Assembly (NCBI RefSeq): GCF_020497125.1
Contig: NC_059079.1
Coordinates: forward strand, 52,773,114-52,837,113
Length of the DNA stretch: 64,000 nt
Reading direction: 5' to 3'
Source: Mauremys mutica
Taxonomy: Eukaryota > Chordata > Testudines > Geoemydidae
Part shown: piece by piece, positions 11,983 through 25,500 of the stretch
Numbering within the stretch: the first letter of the stretch is position 1
Layout of the letters: every line of letters starts with the position of its first letter
Notes under the pieces: generated by a model
The model's input: only the letters and a program-made list of their open reading frames with translations
Databases searched by the model: none
What the model was told of the DNA's origin: nothing
Program-made: the position numbers and the translations under genes

Positions 11983-13499
11983 TATACATTTTTTGTAGGT
12001 CACCAGTAGTTTTATCAAGAGGTAGAAGCAGCAATAAACCAAGTTTGGTACACAATATGTCAGGGTCACAGATAAACAGTGCAGAATGGAACGCACAGCA
12101 AAAAATGGGGAGGGAAGTAGGTGTGGAGAGGGTGTTCCTAAATGTCTGCAACTAGGAACAATTCTAAATGCTCCCAAATCACTCTATATATTTTGATTAT
12201 TTTTTTTTTGCCATCTTTCCCAGGTCCACAAAGCAATCACTCAGCCCCATGCACAAAGTTTAGACATTGTGATTTGTTTTCCAGCACTTGTTAGTGTTAG
12301 ACATGTCAATTTAGGGACTGATACCCCACAGGCTGTACATATAGGATGAGATTTTATTAACATAAATAAATCTATATTTACAAATAATTGTTAGTGCCTC
12401 CTCCATCAATACACATTTAACCTTTCACCCTGGCTCAAAAGCACGGCAGTAACTTTCACAGTTTAGGTTTCCTTCTCTGATAGTGTAGTTGCTCTTGGAA
12501 TTGGTCCCTATAAAAGATTTGCAAGGAGAAAGAAAATAAAGCCATCCTGCTACAAACTATAGAAAAGAAAATTTCTCTGATAAGGTGACTATTCCTAGCC
12601 TGAAGGATTAGGAATTGTGGGATCAGCAACCCACTGGATTACATGATCACGTGGCAACACATTAAAGTATCCCCATGTTTTAAAAATTTTCCTTCATGCT
12701 CATGATCTGACACACTCCTTTCTGTGTTCAGTTTTGTTTTAATATGCCAAAACAAGTATTTTTAGTATTAAAAATCGCTTGTACTGCTTCCTCGTTTCAA
12801 GTTGTAACAAGTACACTTTAAAACTATATAAAAACGATCCATCACATCTGTTAACTCCCCCCTCTGGCTAAGCTGACAAAATAAGTAGCAGTTTAAAACA
12901 AAATTAAAAAAAACAGACCAAGAATTAGTTGTATTGCTTACAGTTTCAATGCTACATCAGACCCCTCTGGGCTTGTACATCTCTCTTGCTTTCTAGGCAG
13001 GATCCTTTTTTTCATTGCTTGGATAGAGAAGTTTTCATTCGTAATAAATGGGTGGAGCTGAAGTGTCAGCTGATCTATTACAGCTGTCTCTGTCTTAAGG
13101 TAGTACTGAGGTGTAAGTAAGCAAAGAGCACTTTGGAGTAATACTGATGAACATTGTTTGATACTTTGCATGGAGATAAAATGCAAGGGGTGAAAGCACA
13201 GAGAGTCAGAGACATATCTCAGCACCAGGACAAATTTTAGTGATCAACAGTATGACATTAGAGTTATCACATTTAACAATTATCAAGTGTTAATTTCTTA
13301 ATATACATATGCAAACAGCTAAAAAAACCTTTGGTGATTGATGGGCATGATCTGAGGTGAGACAGTCTTAAGGAAATGATGTCAAATACAAAAGGAGTGC
13401 CTCAAACTCTGGTGATATTGCCTCATTTCTTATGGAAAGAGTATTTGCAAGTGATAATTTGCAGATACTCATTCACAACACTGTTCATCTTTATAGATC
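11983..13499. other. No gene seen
   Basis: AT-rich; the 63-95 aa frames around 12930-13225 overlap on both strands and lack family features. Confidence 0.5.
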
Positions 13500-13507
13500 A
13501 TCTACAT

Positions 13508-14355
13508 CACGGGTGGGCAAACTACGGCCCGTGGGCTGGATCCGGCCCGTCAGGGCTTTGGATCTGGCCCGCAGGACTTGCCCCCTGTGGCACTGTGGGC
13601 CCTGCACCACACAGAAGTGGCCAGCACAGAGTCCCTGTGTTCTCCGGGTTGAGGGGCAAAGGGCTCCGTGCATTGCCCTTGCCTCCAGGCACCGCCACCC
13701 ACAACTCCCATTGGCCGGGAATGGGGAACCGTGGCCAATGGGAGCTTTTGGGGAGGTACCTGGAGGCGTGGCAAGGATAGCGCATGCAGAACCTGCCCTC
13801 ACCCCCAGGGCCGCAGCGCTTCCTGGAGCAGTGCGGCATGGGGCCAGGCCAGACAGGCAGGGAGCCTGCCCTGGCCCCGGTGCGCGCCGCTGCCACCCCA
13901 GAGCCGCTTTAGGTAAGCAGCGCCAGGCCAGAGCCCGAACCCCTCCTGCACCCCAACTCCCTGCCCTGATCCCCTTCGTACACCCCACACCCTCCTGCAC
14001 CCCAACCCCTGCCCTGAGCTCCCTGCTGCACCCTGCACCCCAACCCCCTGCCCTGAGCCCCCTGCCACACCCCACACCCCTCCTGCACTCCAACCCGCTG
14101 TCCTGAGCCCCCTCCCACAGTCCACACCTCTCCCGCACCCCTGCCCTGAGCCCCCTCCTGCACCCCAACCCCCTTCCCTGAGCCCCTCATACACCCAGCA
14201 CCCCTCCTCTGCCCCAATCCCTTGCCCTGAGCCCCTTCCTGCACACCACACCCCCACACACACCTCGCACTCCCTCCCACACCCCAACCTCCTACTCTGC
14301 ATACAATTTCCCCACCCAGATATGGCCCTTGGCCCAAAAAGTTTGCCCACCCCTG
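13508..14355. mobile_element. hAT-type element with an internal C-rich minisatellite
   Basis: Ends CACGGGTGGGCAAACT and AGTTTGCCCACCCCTG form terminal inverted repeats, with ATCTACAT (13500-13507) and ATCTATAT (14356-14363) outside. From about 13940 to 14290 it holds a diverged tandem repeat rich in CCCCTGCCCTGAGCCCC. Its composition keeps many frames open on both strands (up to 225 codons), none of which looks like a gene. No transposase. Confidence 0.85.
13940..14290. repeat. C-rich minisatellite within the hAT element
   Basis: Irregular units of roughly 30-40 bp built on CTGCACCCCAACCCC and CTGCCCTGAGCCCC, plus-strand pyrimidine-rich. Confidence 0.8.
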
Positions 14356-14363
14356 ATCTATAT

Positions 14364-14784
14364 TAAATAATTATTCTGTAGAACTCAAGGAAAACAAGAG
14401 TTTCTGTGCAAATGTTATTTTTAAAACTTTAGAGAATTTACTAGAAAACAATTTCTCTGCAGGCTTGTTGAAGGTTTGTTTGTTTTTTTGTTTTGGTGGT
14501 TGTTTGTTTTAAATCTGACCTATGGAATTCTTTATCAGGGACACAATTGTCTATCAAATATTAGTATGACTTTTCCACAAGAGGATGTAATGTTAGGGTG
14601 AGAATTTAGTAACTGCTAAGGTACCACAATGACAGCTACCCTAGGACTACAATAGATTGGAATTGCATAGCACAGGGATCTTATTTACACATAAACTTGC
14701 ATTAAAATAACTAATTTGTTTTAAATCAGACCTTTTGTTACTTTGTGGCAAGTCTGTGTGGGGACACATTTCAAAATAAGTATC
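14364..14784. other. No gene seen
   Basis: T-rich stretch at 14475-14510 only. Confidence 0.5.
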
Positions 14785-14905
14785 CTATTTTTATTATTAT
14801 TTGTATTACCGTAGCACCTATCAGCCCTAGTCATGGACCAGGACCCCATTGTGCTAGGCACTGTACCAACAAAACAAAAATGGCCCTTGGCCCCAAAGAG
14901 TGAAA
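14785..14905 (+). repeat. Old interspersed repeat, L2/MIR-type tail
   Basis: ATTATTATTTGTATTACCGT, AGCACCTATCAGCCCTAGTC and ATTGTGCTAGGCACTGTACC; related sequence at about 27425-27600. Confidence 0.5.
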
Positions 14906-15709
14906 TTTTTAGTAATTTACAGTATAGTTTTCAAGAACAGGTAAGCAACATAAGCACCTATGGGCAATGTCCCTTCAATTTTCAGTATAAGTTTCTCCAA
15001 ATTCACACAGCATCCTTAAGTATTTCACTGTTTGCCAGTGTTCATGCAGGGACCTAAATTTTCTGACCCACAGCCTAGCCACAGGCTTTGGCCTTGGATC
15101 AAGCACTCACAAGATTTCTCAGACTTTGAGGACTGCCTCCAGACTCTCATGGCTACCGGCAACACAATTGGAAAAGACAGCTCTTGAAATCAGTCACATT
15201 AAATGAAGTGACATTTATGTGATGTCTTTTATCCATGTGGCCTAATTAAAGAGAGACAAATAAGGAGATGTGATCAGATAACAGGAAAGTCTCTGGGTTT
15301 TTTGAGATACTACACTAGAGCATTTATTACTTTCAAAAAGGAGTATTTGCTTAAAGCTCGAGTTTCGAAGCAAACACAAAGCTCCTATGCTTATTTACAT
15401 ATGAAAATTATTACTGTTTTACACAGTCAGTTTCCCATTGTCAGCTTTCCCTTGGCATGTATGCATTACAATGGGGTCTTATTAAGTAAACCACAGCAAT
15501 CTCCTATAACTCCACTGGCTCCCTACTTGGTTTATAATTCAGGTCATAGTTATATCTTTAAGGAGGTGTTAAAAATATATTTATTTTTGCAGTATCACGG
15601 CCCTCAAAACCTCGTATTGTCTGGAGCACTCCCAGGTGGTATAGTAGTGCCTCTACAGGCATCATTTCTAGCCCTCAGAGTTTTCAGATGGGCTAAACAC
15701 CCACAACTG
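14906..15709. other. No gene seen
   Basis: The 164-aa frame at 15302-15796 reads into the palindromic repeat and has no domain signature. Confidence 0.45.
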
Positions 15710-15900
15710 AGGCCAGATTCTCAAGAGCTCAGCTCCTATTTAGGCACCAAAACAAAGAGCCAGGCTTTTAAGAGTGCTCACCCTGGTGGATGTTGAGCTT
15801 TTTCAAAAATCGAGCCAAGACTTTGATATGGGAGCTGCTGGCCCTTATTTAGATGCCTAAATAAGAGCTGAACTCCTTTGAAAACCTGGTCCCAAAGGGG
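15710..15900. repeat. Palindromic foldback repeat
   Basis: CCAGATTCTCAAGAGCTCAG with CTCCTATTTAGGCACC faces GATGCCTAAATAAGAGCTGA with ACTCCTTTGAAAACCTGG in inverted orientation. Confidence 0.6.
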
Positions 15901-16604
15901 TGAGGATAACAAAAAGAGGGTCTTAGTATTGGTGAATAAAAAATATGACCCCACTAAGCACAGGAAACTGAAGGGTACATTTTCATAAGCCAAAAATAAA
16001 AAAATGCACCCACATTCTCCATCTGAGGTGCACAGAAACGTACAAAATTAGCAACAACATTATTAAACAACATGCAGCAAATTAGCCACCACCTCCCTAT
16101 CACAACCAAGTTTTCCCCAGTCTCGCATATCCCCAGGTGTCTGTGATATGATAGCGGTGCAAGGGAACTCGGGCAGCTATCTTTGAATTAGCTTTATGTC
16201 CCACCTGGAGGGAGACAGCCTGTAGGATTAAATGATTGTTCGTGCTCCTTGAAGAAGGGAAAGGTATAATAGCTTCTCTTTAAAGAACACATCTTAGGCC
16301 TTCACTCAGAAACAGTCACTTGACATGGATGGCCTCTCTGTTCATTGCCCCATGTCCTATCTTCCCATCCTTGAGGGATATTATAAAGAAAATTGCAGCA
16401 GGACAGCTCCAGCACCAGGTATGGTTTGGGTCCCTTTGCCTCCTTCTATGTAATTTTCGGCAGCAGGTGATGGTGGTTTTGGCTGGTGAGCTCCTTCAAT
16501 AACACAGGGGAGAAGGTGTTTTGGGCACATCCATAGACCTCAGATGGTGTTTGATGGGGTTGCTCTTGAGTGGGTCTACTTTTCCCCCCACCCCGATCTG
16601 TGCC
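15901..16604. other. No gene seen
   Basis: Nothing recognisable. Confidence 0.5.
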
Positions 16605-16790
16605 TAAAAGCTTGTCTTCATGGACAGTGCTGCAGCTCTTTAGTGAAGATGCTGCTATGCCGGCAGCATAGCACTGTCTACACAAGGGGTTAGGTGAGTA
16701 TAAATATGTCACTATGGATTTTTCATACCTCTGGGTGATGTTGTTATACTGATATAGGCCTGTAATGTAGACCTGGCCTAAGATTGACAT
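16605..16790. mobile_element. Diverged MITE of the TGTCTACACTA group
   Basis: Left AAAGCTTGTCTTCATGGACA, right AATGTAGACCTGGCCTAAG, with an internal TGCTATGCCGGCAGCATAGC palindrome. Confidence 0.5.
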
Positions 16791-17271
16791 GGCAGAGCTA
16801 AGAGCCAGGCAGAGACAGAAACAGAGAACTCAGCAGTCTAAACACAACACCCTGTCTGGGGATTCAGATTTACTCAGAACACAAACTTAGTACCATTTCT
16901 GGCTATATTTCTTCCATGCAGCTTTATAGTCAGTAAACACCAAAACAAAGTTATAAATCAATAAACAAGGTAGTTCTTAGGATTCACCAGTGCTGCCTGT
17001 CCTGGTTTTCAGCCACAACGCCCAGATCTTGGTCCCCCCACAGGAATAACCCAGCCCTTCTCTAAAGTGCTGCATCTAAGTAGGGGGGAAATATCAGTTG
17101 TCACCTGTCTTTGCTGCTTTGTGATGCACAAAAAGTCTGAGAGGGTTTTATTTCTGTTATGAATGTTTTTTTCTTTTTAATGTATTAGAAATGTCAGGTC
17201 TTTTCTGCCTTACTTCTCCTACAAGACTGAAGAGCCAATAGATTTAGGTCAGGATAAACAGCAAGCTAAAG
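16791..17271. other. No gene seen
   Basis: Nothing recognisable. Confidence 0.5.
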
Positions 17272-17850
17272 TGACCAGACTATCAAAATGACAAAGGACG
17301 CCCATTATACCCCCATACCCCAGTACAGAGCTCATTCCCCACACTCCTTGCCTCCTAAGCTCATGCTGCCACCAGCTGATCCCCACTACTGCCACCTAGT
17401 GATGCCAGTGCTGATGGCTGGGTGCTACTTCCTGTAGGTTAACTGGTGGTGCCAGTATAACCCAATGGACGGTATATGCTGTGAGTCCTGTTTTGTGCCC
17501 AATCCACATAGAGGATATGGGGCTGTTACAGCTCCAGGTTTGGGAGCTTAGCTCTTTTAGTTCAAGCCATAGAGACTCATGTTTTTAGCCATGGAGGTGA
17601 GGTGACAGTATTGACAAAGATGGAAATTGTCCCAGCAGGCACAAACTTTGGTGATGATACTGGCTGTACTATTGTAGTTGCTCTCTCTGAGAGCTGAGAA
17701 GAATGGCCTCCCAGAGCCTGCAGCAGCAGTCCTGCTAGTGGGGAGGACTATGAGGAGCTGCTAAACATAACACAGGTCACTTAAATGTCTCACTTTAAGG
17801 CTCCAAATATCCGGAATGGACCACTGGAAAAGTCAGGACATCTAACTGCT
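17272..17850. mobile_element. Possible hAT-like repeat with GTGACCAGA end
   Basis: AAAGTGACCAGAC at the left and AAATATCCGG then GTCAGGACATCTAAC at the right look like diverged inverted ends. No target duplication is clear. Confidence 0.35.
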
Positions 17851-18349
17851 TATCCAAGGAAAGGAACCTGATTGTGTGAGGAAGGGATACATTTCAGATT
17901 GTTTAGAGGCCTTTGGGTTTGGTTTCTCTTGTTTAACACAAATGTCTAAACAAAGAGATGGAAGAAAAGAGCACTCTTTGTGTTTCAATCTTTAACACAC
18001 ACACACACAGAGCCATTCAGTTAAGGGTTGACCGAGCTCCTAATCTAAATCTCTGGTCTCCATGAGGAAACAAGACTTGACAGACCTGATATTCCCAAGG
18101 TAAAAATACAGCTCTTTTTCCAGGAAAAAAGCATCAGAACAAAAAAACCAAACCCTTTCAGTCCTTTTTATAGATCATACAGAATAAAAAACAGACACAA
18201 ACCCAACACTGCACCTCTTTAGAATCACCTCTACTGAGGCCCACACACTATTTAGATATAAATTGCATAGCCTACAGCGGTCCAGTTAAATCCCCACCTC
18301 CAGCCGCATTCCCAAGTAGCAGCAGTTGTCAAAAGCACCTCTTATCATC
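17851..18349. other. No gene seen
   Basis: A short CA run at about 17997-18010 only. Confidence 0.5.
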
Positions 18350-18640
18350 TGCACTTGGCAGAACACGTTGCATTTCTTACTTTGGGATGCAGACATCACC
18401 AGGGTTATCCCTATCTTAATCACCTGCAATTACTCTTCTTGGTATCAAACCTTCAGATCCATCAGAAGATGCAGCGGATTCATAATGAGTCAGACTGTTT
18501 GTTAAGTAGCATTTCTTACAGAAAGGGGGATGCTGGTTACAGGTTGATTTCTGAGTGTTTTGTTTTGACCTGCAAAGCCCTAAATGATTTGTATTGCTGG
18601 TTATGTGAAAGATTGGGTCTCTTTATGTATTACCAACTCA
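18350..18640 (+). mobile_element. Ancient L2-type LINE fragment
   Basis: The frame from 18355 ends in a segment (SECFVLTCKALNDLY) recalling the C-terminal end of L2-type LINE ORF2. It is old and degenerate; the 134-aa frame is not a host gene. Confidence 0.45.
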
Positions 18641-19438
18641 TTGGCGGTCATCTGAGGAGCACCAGCTTCCAGCCCCACTTTGGTTTGGAACTTTTTTTCT
18701 CTCCTGAGTGTGGCAGCCCAGAACTCAATTTCATGACATGCTTTTTCTCTTTTCCTTGACTTTCCAAGGGTGGGGTGGATTGCTGGGTTTGATGATGGAA
18801 AGATTAAAGTGTGAGATGGGAGGCTGGAATGGGATAAAAAGTTTGGGGGTGTGCAGAGGTCTCAGGAGGTTCTTTATCTCTTTATCATCTATAGGCATTG
18901 CCTTCTTCCTTAGGAGCCCTGGATTTTGTGTTTGTTTTGGGGGTGTTTTTTGTTTGTTTGTTTTTTAATGTGGCCCAGATTCTCTGGTTTGAACAAGTTG
19001 CACGTGTTGCCAAACCAAGAGACCCCTTGCTCCCTGGCAACATCCCTCATGCCAGGGGCCCTGAAGGAGGGGTATCATCCCTGAAGGAGGCTGTATCTAC
19101 CAAGGGAGGCCCAGAACAGCCTTAGCAAGTATATAAGGAATTGACTCACATGCTCAAAGTTACATATGTGCTTAATTTACAGTACTACTTCAGGGCCTAA
19201 ATTTTGCTTCTTGCTTGTGCCTCAGAGTTCTAGTTTCCAGCTTGTTCCTCTCAGCCAGTGTGTCAGTCACCTCCTCCAACAAGGGAAAATTGAAAAGCCT
19301 GACATTTCCTGTTGGCTACTTCCCCCTTTCCCAATCTCTCTCTCGCATACATATGGCTTTTCTCACCATTTAAAAAATAGACATCTATCATTTAGGGGGT
19401 TTGTTTTGAATGAAGGACATGATCTAGTGCAGTTGGGC
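18641..19438. other. No gene seen
   Basis: G/T-rich around 18850-18970; frames there reflect composition. Confidence 0.5.
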
Positions 19439-19595
19439 TGGGACGGCTTGTTTACCTGCAGCATCCGCAGGTTCAGCTGATCGCAGCTCCCACTGGCCAC
19501 GGTTCACCATTCCAAGACAATGGGGGCTGCGAGAAGCAGTGTGAGCCGAGGGATGTGCTGGCTGCTGCTTCCTGCAGTCCCCATTAGGATTTTTC
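19439..19595. mobile_element. Partial GC-rich MITE with inverted repeat
   Basis: CTTGTTTACCTGCAGCATCC, CAGCTCCCACTGGCCACGGT and CAATGGGGGCTGCGAGAAG are reminiscent of the CCATTGGCC / GGCCAATGGGAG words in the hAT element at 13508. Only one side is preserved. Confidence 0.4.
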
Positions 19596-19984
19596 TGAAT
19601 TCTGGGAGAAGTGGGACTCCAGTATTCAAAAACTGCCCTTATCCTAGCAGTCTGTCTTGGAGAAACCCATCTTTTTCTATTCTTCCTCCCATCTGTTTGA
19701 TGGCTTTTTCATGATTGTGGCCATGTCAGCCATGGCACTTGATGAACTGACAGACATAGACACACTGAATGGCATGAGATTATGGATGCAGCCCTGAGAG
19801 CCAGAAGAATCACAAACAGAAGAGCCTGAGGTGCAGCAGGTCTGGTGAAACCTTCAAATGAAGAATGGAGCTAGTCTTACACAACCACATGTTCCTAGTG
19901 CTGTTACACTTGACTCCCTCCTTCAATCCCTTCTGTTGTGTGCTACACCCACATTTGGTGTTGTCTTTAGCTAGATTGTAAGAG
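19596..19984. other. No gene seen
   Basis: Nothing recognisable. Confidence 0.5.
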
Positions 19985-19989
19985 CTTTT

Positions 19990-20188
19990 TGTTGTGTATT
20001 TGGTTGTTGTGGTAATAGAATCTTGTGTTGCTAAGGCAACTGAGTTAGATTATTAGGGGATAGCCCAGCCAGTTTTGGCTGGCTGTTGGTTAGTTCTGTG
20101 TGTGGCAATAAATGGCTGCTTCAAGGTTTACAGCTCTCTGTGTCTCCAGTGATTTCTTCCTAAAACTGTTGCCCCCAAGGATATAACA
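19990..20188 (+). repeat. Short solo LTR (199 bp) with 5-bp target duplication
   Basis: It begins TGTTGTGTATT and ends GGATATAACA, with CTTTT at 19985-19989 and again at 20189-20193. It carries AATAAA near 20107. It has no internal region, consistent with LTR-LTR recombination or a TRIM-like element. Confidence 0.68.
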
Positions 20189-20193
20189 CTTTT

Positions 20194-22444
20194 GGGAATG
20201 GACTGTCTTTTACTTCACACAATAGGGCCCTGATCTTGAGTGGTGCCTCAGATTACTACTGTACTACAAAATAACAAGATCAAGGCCATAGGCCAGGGAC
20301 ATGACCACATATGGGTACTATCAGAGCACTTCTCTGTGCACTGCTTCCTTTGAGCACCATGGACTCTGACGAACAGCAACCATCTGTCCAACCAATGAGA
20401 GGCGCTCATGGTAGGCAGGGATGTGATATGTCCTCTCTCTGCAGCAGTGGGCCTGGATTCCTACCTCTTTCCACCTCAGAGACTCTCACTATGATTTCCA
20501 ACCATAGGTAAAAATACATAATTTGCCCCTAGTTTATACACTTGGCAGCAAACACGAATACTGCTGCAGCTACTAAAGTCAAAGGAAACCCCTGAACAAT
20601 AGTAATTTCATGAGATATCCCTACTCCATTGTCTCCCTCTCTTATCCCCCAGTGCCATATTTGCAATGCAGCTAGAAACAGAACAAGAATAGAAGCATTG
20701 GGCCACTCCAACCTATCACTTTTGTAGATATAAATCAAAATATAAGAAAAACACTGATTATTGAAAGGGCAGTTTAGCCGCTGAGATTCTCAGTTGCCAG
20801 CTTGCCTGCTTTGGAATTCCCAACAAACAATACCATCCTCTTTAGTCTCTTTCTATTTACTTAAAGTGAGAAATGATTCAGTGACCCATAAACAAACTGC
20901 CAGCGGTGCCCATTGTCTGTGACAGCTAAATTTAGTACAGCTAATACGTTCCTGGCTCTAGCTGTTATAGTTATGTATAACTCATATAATTCAGACCAGA
21001 AATGGAGTTAGAAGAGGCAAGCAAGCAGTTAAGAAATGTTGAGGCTCTTGGAATTGAAATTGAATGTCTGCAATATGTGGTCAGCCTGGTATTTCATGGT
21101 TTTGATGCTAGATACTGCCTGTCCTCTGTGGACATAAAGCACTATGATAATAGGCAGATGGATAGACTATAGACCATATTTCCAATAGTCGCCCCCGGCT
21201 TCCATCTATGCATTTATGCTTGCACATTCTGAGAGCCCTATATTTGAATGAAAGGTGCTATAGATCTACAAAGGACATAAACCTTCCTCAGCATAGCTTC
21301 TTATGTTTATTTACAAGATTTGTAGCCACTGTTAACTGATGTATCATGGGAGACACTTAAAAGTACAAGAGACAGTCCTGACAGTTTCCTTAGTTCTTTG
21401 CGTGGATTGGGCCTGGAGTGTGTAAGAAGCCAAAGATATAGTGAAAACACAACTGGCACATGAGAGATTTGAATAAGGGAAGTTGCTCACTTATGTATGT
21501 GCTTGGAAAATCAGGCCCTGAGTCTCTCACCTAGAAGTGCTTTTGCAAACCTTCCTTTCTCCTCAGTCTATGAAATGAGCTGACCCTCCACCCCTTTACA
21601 AGTAGTTCATTACTATACTCTTTCAAACGTCCTGTGGTTTCAAAATAATGTAAAAAAGCATTTTCATGTGAAAAAGACTTTCACTACACTGGGTGACTAA
21701 ACTCATTTCTGGCTAACATCCCAGACCCAGTATGACCTGTCCTATCTTGAAAGGAACATGAGTTAACCCCTGTATTTCTTTTTTGCTCTACTCTGGCAGT
21801 AGAAACCAACCTTAAAGATGGCCCAAGTGGCCTGCTCGGGTTTCCTATTGTGGAAAGTCAGGGTAGCTGGTTCTACATCACTCCAGGGACAGGGGACTGT
21901 TGCAAGCGGCCCGACATTAGAGCAGCCTCAACTTACAACTGTGGCTGAACTAGCCCATGGCAGCCCCATGGATCACTTGAGCAAGAAGGTACAGTCCCTC
22001 CCATCCCACTCAAGCACAATTCAGCTGAACCCCAAGGATTGGGGCCACAGCGTGACTAAAATCTGAGGATTTTTCTGTAATCTTAACCTATGTTTAAAAT
22101 GACCAAAACAAAATATTTTCCTTTGCAAAAACCCCTGTATATGTTAGCAGTATATTGTATTTAAGTCTTTATTTTCATGGTGTGACTAATTTGGTAAATT
22201 GGTACTTGGCCAACAAAACAAAGTTAAATATAATGCTTTGGTTAGCAGAAGAGGGGGAAGGTTGCTGAGCTGGATTATCTCCCCTAATGGTCAGTTTTTG
22301 TAGAATTAAGCAAATTTCACTCCAAGAATTTCCATTCCACTGATATGCAGTTCCAGTACAGACTTGCATTTCTGTTCATTACTTGATGGTTCATTAAGAT
22401 TGATTGAGAAAAATTCAGTGATTTTATAATGAGAATATTAAATA
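20194..22444. other. No gene seen
   Basis: 2.25 kb without a recognisable gene or repeat; frames are at most 82 codons. Confidence 0.5.
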
Positions 22445-22580
22445 CAATAAACCCAAATCTCATTTTACACTAAGGCCACTTTACACAACTCAGTCAGTGT
22501 AAAGGGGCCTTAATGTGAGAGTAAATTATATTTACACCCACATTCAAGCCCTTTTACACTGCTAGAATGGTGCAAAAGTG
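22445..22580. repeat. Palindromic repeat with TTTACAC words
   Basis: AAGGCCACTTTACACAAC pairs with GTGTAAAGGGGCCTT; TTTACAC and GTGTAAA recur downstream. Confidence 0.55.
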
Positions 22581-25500
22581 TCCCACAAAGAAGAGTTATA
22601 GATGGAACAAATGCTGTGTATCTTTGGTCAATATTTGAATGCTAGTTTTAAAGGGTACCAGCAAGTATCCTGGAGTTTATTCTTCCTAATGTTAATATGC
22701 AATCCTCCCTATTTTTGTGCATATTGTATGCAAATTTTAAACATGATGCATTTCATACAAGAACAACACACTCTTTGTTAAGTAACAGAAAGGTAAACTA
22801 ACCAACAAAACTAAAATAAAATCATATATATTTGATATTTAAATAAAAATCATAATATTGAGGGCATGCTTTTGCCTTCTAAGCACTGCCCTGTAATGGA
22901 GACTGTGTGGAATTGCATAGCCCACCTGCTGAACAACTGAAAATCCAAACCCTTGAAACTCAAGGCAAGACACCCCCAAGAGGACAAGGCACCTGCAAGT
23001 ACATGAGGAGTAGGGACTGTAATCTGTTATAACAGCAATAGCAAGTGTCTGAATGTAGGGAATAGGAAGACTTCTTTCCCCATCTCCCATCCTCTTGTAC
23101 TAACAGATAATGTAGGGTCTGATTTGACAAATCCTTATTCCCGGTCAATGGAACTACACATGCAAGTAAGTGTTTGAAAGGCTGACTCCATATTTGAGAA
23201 TCTTATATCCTGAAAGATCTGTGGAAAAACTTTGCATGGTCCCAGAAAAACACATTTGGATCCATTTTGCAGAAGTGAGCCTTTAACATTAAAGGACATG
23301 GAGTTCCTCTAACACCATCAGTGTGTGACTCTACATTCCTGTAGATTTTTCACAGTTCAACTCAATAGAAATGACCTGTACATGATTATAGTAGCTGTCT
23401 GCACTGAGTTCACAACAGTTTGTGAACTAAAGTGAGACTGTGGTATTTTGGGGAGTGGGCAGGCATTACATTTGGGAAATAAAAAAGTGTCAAAAAATGA
23501 TTGTATTGTGTGGACAACCTTGTTTGCCCTTTGGAAAATTATTGCATAATAAACCTTCTCTTGACACCTTATTATTTGCATCACAGATCATTAGTTTTCT
23601 GAATACTCCATTCAGCTCTTTCAAAGCTTGTATCACAGTTAAAGAGTAACAAAGTGCATATTCCCTTCCCCTCTCCCCGGAAGGGGTGCATTTCAATTAC
23701 CATGTCTTTTTAATGAACGGAAAGCATTTTCACAATATTGCTTAACTCAGAATTTAACTCTCTTTTCACTAGTACAAAGTATACTATGTACAGACATGCA
23801 AAGTCTCACTTTGGCTCAGATTTATTTTTAAGTCCGTTTTTAAGCATCTTCACTTTAAGAAAAATATATTTAAAAGTATATTTCACTGAAGCATTTAGAA
23901 TACTCACTGTTTTAAAAGAAGTTTGATTGTTACATCTGTCTATATCAGCATGATTTGTTCAAAGAAGAAATGAAAATGCATACAACTTTTCAGCTGTATT
24001 CTCTTCAGTGAGTACTTCATCTTCCTATGTTATTTTAACCTAGATTTCTGAGAATCTGGAATCTTGTTTCTCTTTCTGCTTCTACTTCCACTGAATTCCA
24101 TGGGAGTTTTGACCATTCACTTCAATGGCAGTAAGTTTGGGACACATATCAGAAACAATATTAGAAGTCTCGAAGTACCAAAAAATCTGTGTTTTTCACC
24201 ATTCCAGGCTGCCTATTACAGCCGGCAGTATCCTTTGGAATGAGGCCTGCTGATACTACTCTACTGGGCATTCTGAAAAGGAATCATTCTATTATACAAT
24301 CCCTGATAGACTTCCCACTATCTGAGGAAGCTTGGAATGGTGGCAGGCATAAGATGAAGGAGTAACAGTGGAACAATTCTGTAGTTTAGTGTTCTCCAAT
24401 CATCAGAAAATGCAATGATAAACCCCACTATAATAATGTATCCAGTTCTCTTTGTCTGTCTTCCTAAATGTTTGCTATCTCTCCAGTAATGGTGGCTGGC
24501 ATTCATAAATTTGATCCTGGTTGAAATTGCACCTAAGAAAAACCCCTCCAAGAGAAATATTAAGAAGCCACATTAGGTACACGGAAGTGCTTGTTTCACC
24601 ATGTAGTTCAAGAAAGCCTCTAGAAATCCTAAAGAAGCCTTGAACTGGGCTATAAGCAGCAGGAAGTATTATTTTTTGGAGTCTAACATATACTTCACTA
24701 TTATGATGGAAGCAGCTTGGAAGACTACACGGAAATGCTACATGGGCCACAGAGAAACACTTCTCTAAAACAAATTAAACCTAAATGCCATTCTTTGCTT
24801 TAAACATATTTCCTGCAGGCCCACAAAGAACTGTGAAGGTTTAGAGACATGCAGGGGAGAGAGGAGACATTTAAATAACTGATTTTTTTTAATCATCTCC
24901 ATTTCCTTCTCAGCTGCTCATAATGATGCTGCCTCCCTCAGTTCCTGCCCATAAGATTTTTTCCTAATTGGAATTTTCCAAGTATTTCCAAAATAACTGG
25001 ACCTCCATATAAAACATTATCTGAAGTCACATACCAACCTATTCCCCCGCCTTTCCCAATCACAGTTTGACATTGTAGGTGAACCACACATTGGATGGTT
25101 TCTCAAACTTCACCCTTCAAAATCTGGGAAGAAACAAGATCAAGCCCATCTGTGGACATACTTGCAACTGAACCAGAACTGTTCACTCTTCACATTTAAT
25201 TGGAGAGTGAGATAATTGCCCTGCTCCTGGTTTTGGCACTGTATGGTATGTAACATTTAGAAGTGAGACATACCATCCAATAACCTTTTCTACCCTTGAG
25301 AAAACTTTGCCAACAATTTATTTTATAAAGGAAATAAAATAAAGAGAATGATGAGACAGCTCCACTGTGGGGATTTTTTAAATCTAAGCATTCCTTCAGG
25401 CAAAAGCACAGGATTAACTCCATTCTATCTTAAACAGCTGAGGATACTCAAGAAATAAATTATATGCAGACTTCTTTGTACTTGCAAACTAAACCATAGA

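Noticed and set aside
13432..14350. ORFs of 82-225 codons on both strands
   Set aside because: They follow C-rich tandem repeats inside a hAT element, overlap on both strands, and have Pro/Gly/Ala-rich low-complexity products.
15302..15796. 164-aa plus-strand ORF
   Set aside because: It enters a palindromic repeat, and no family or splice context was found.
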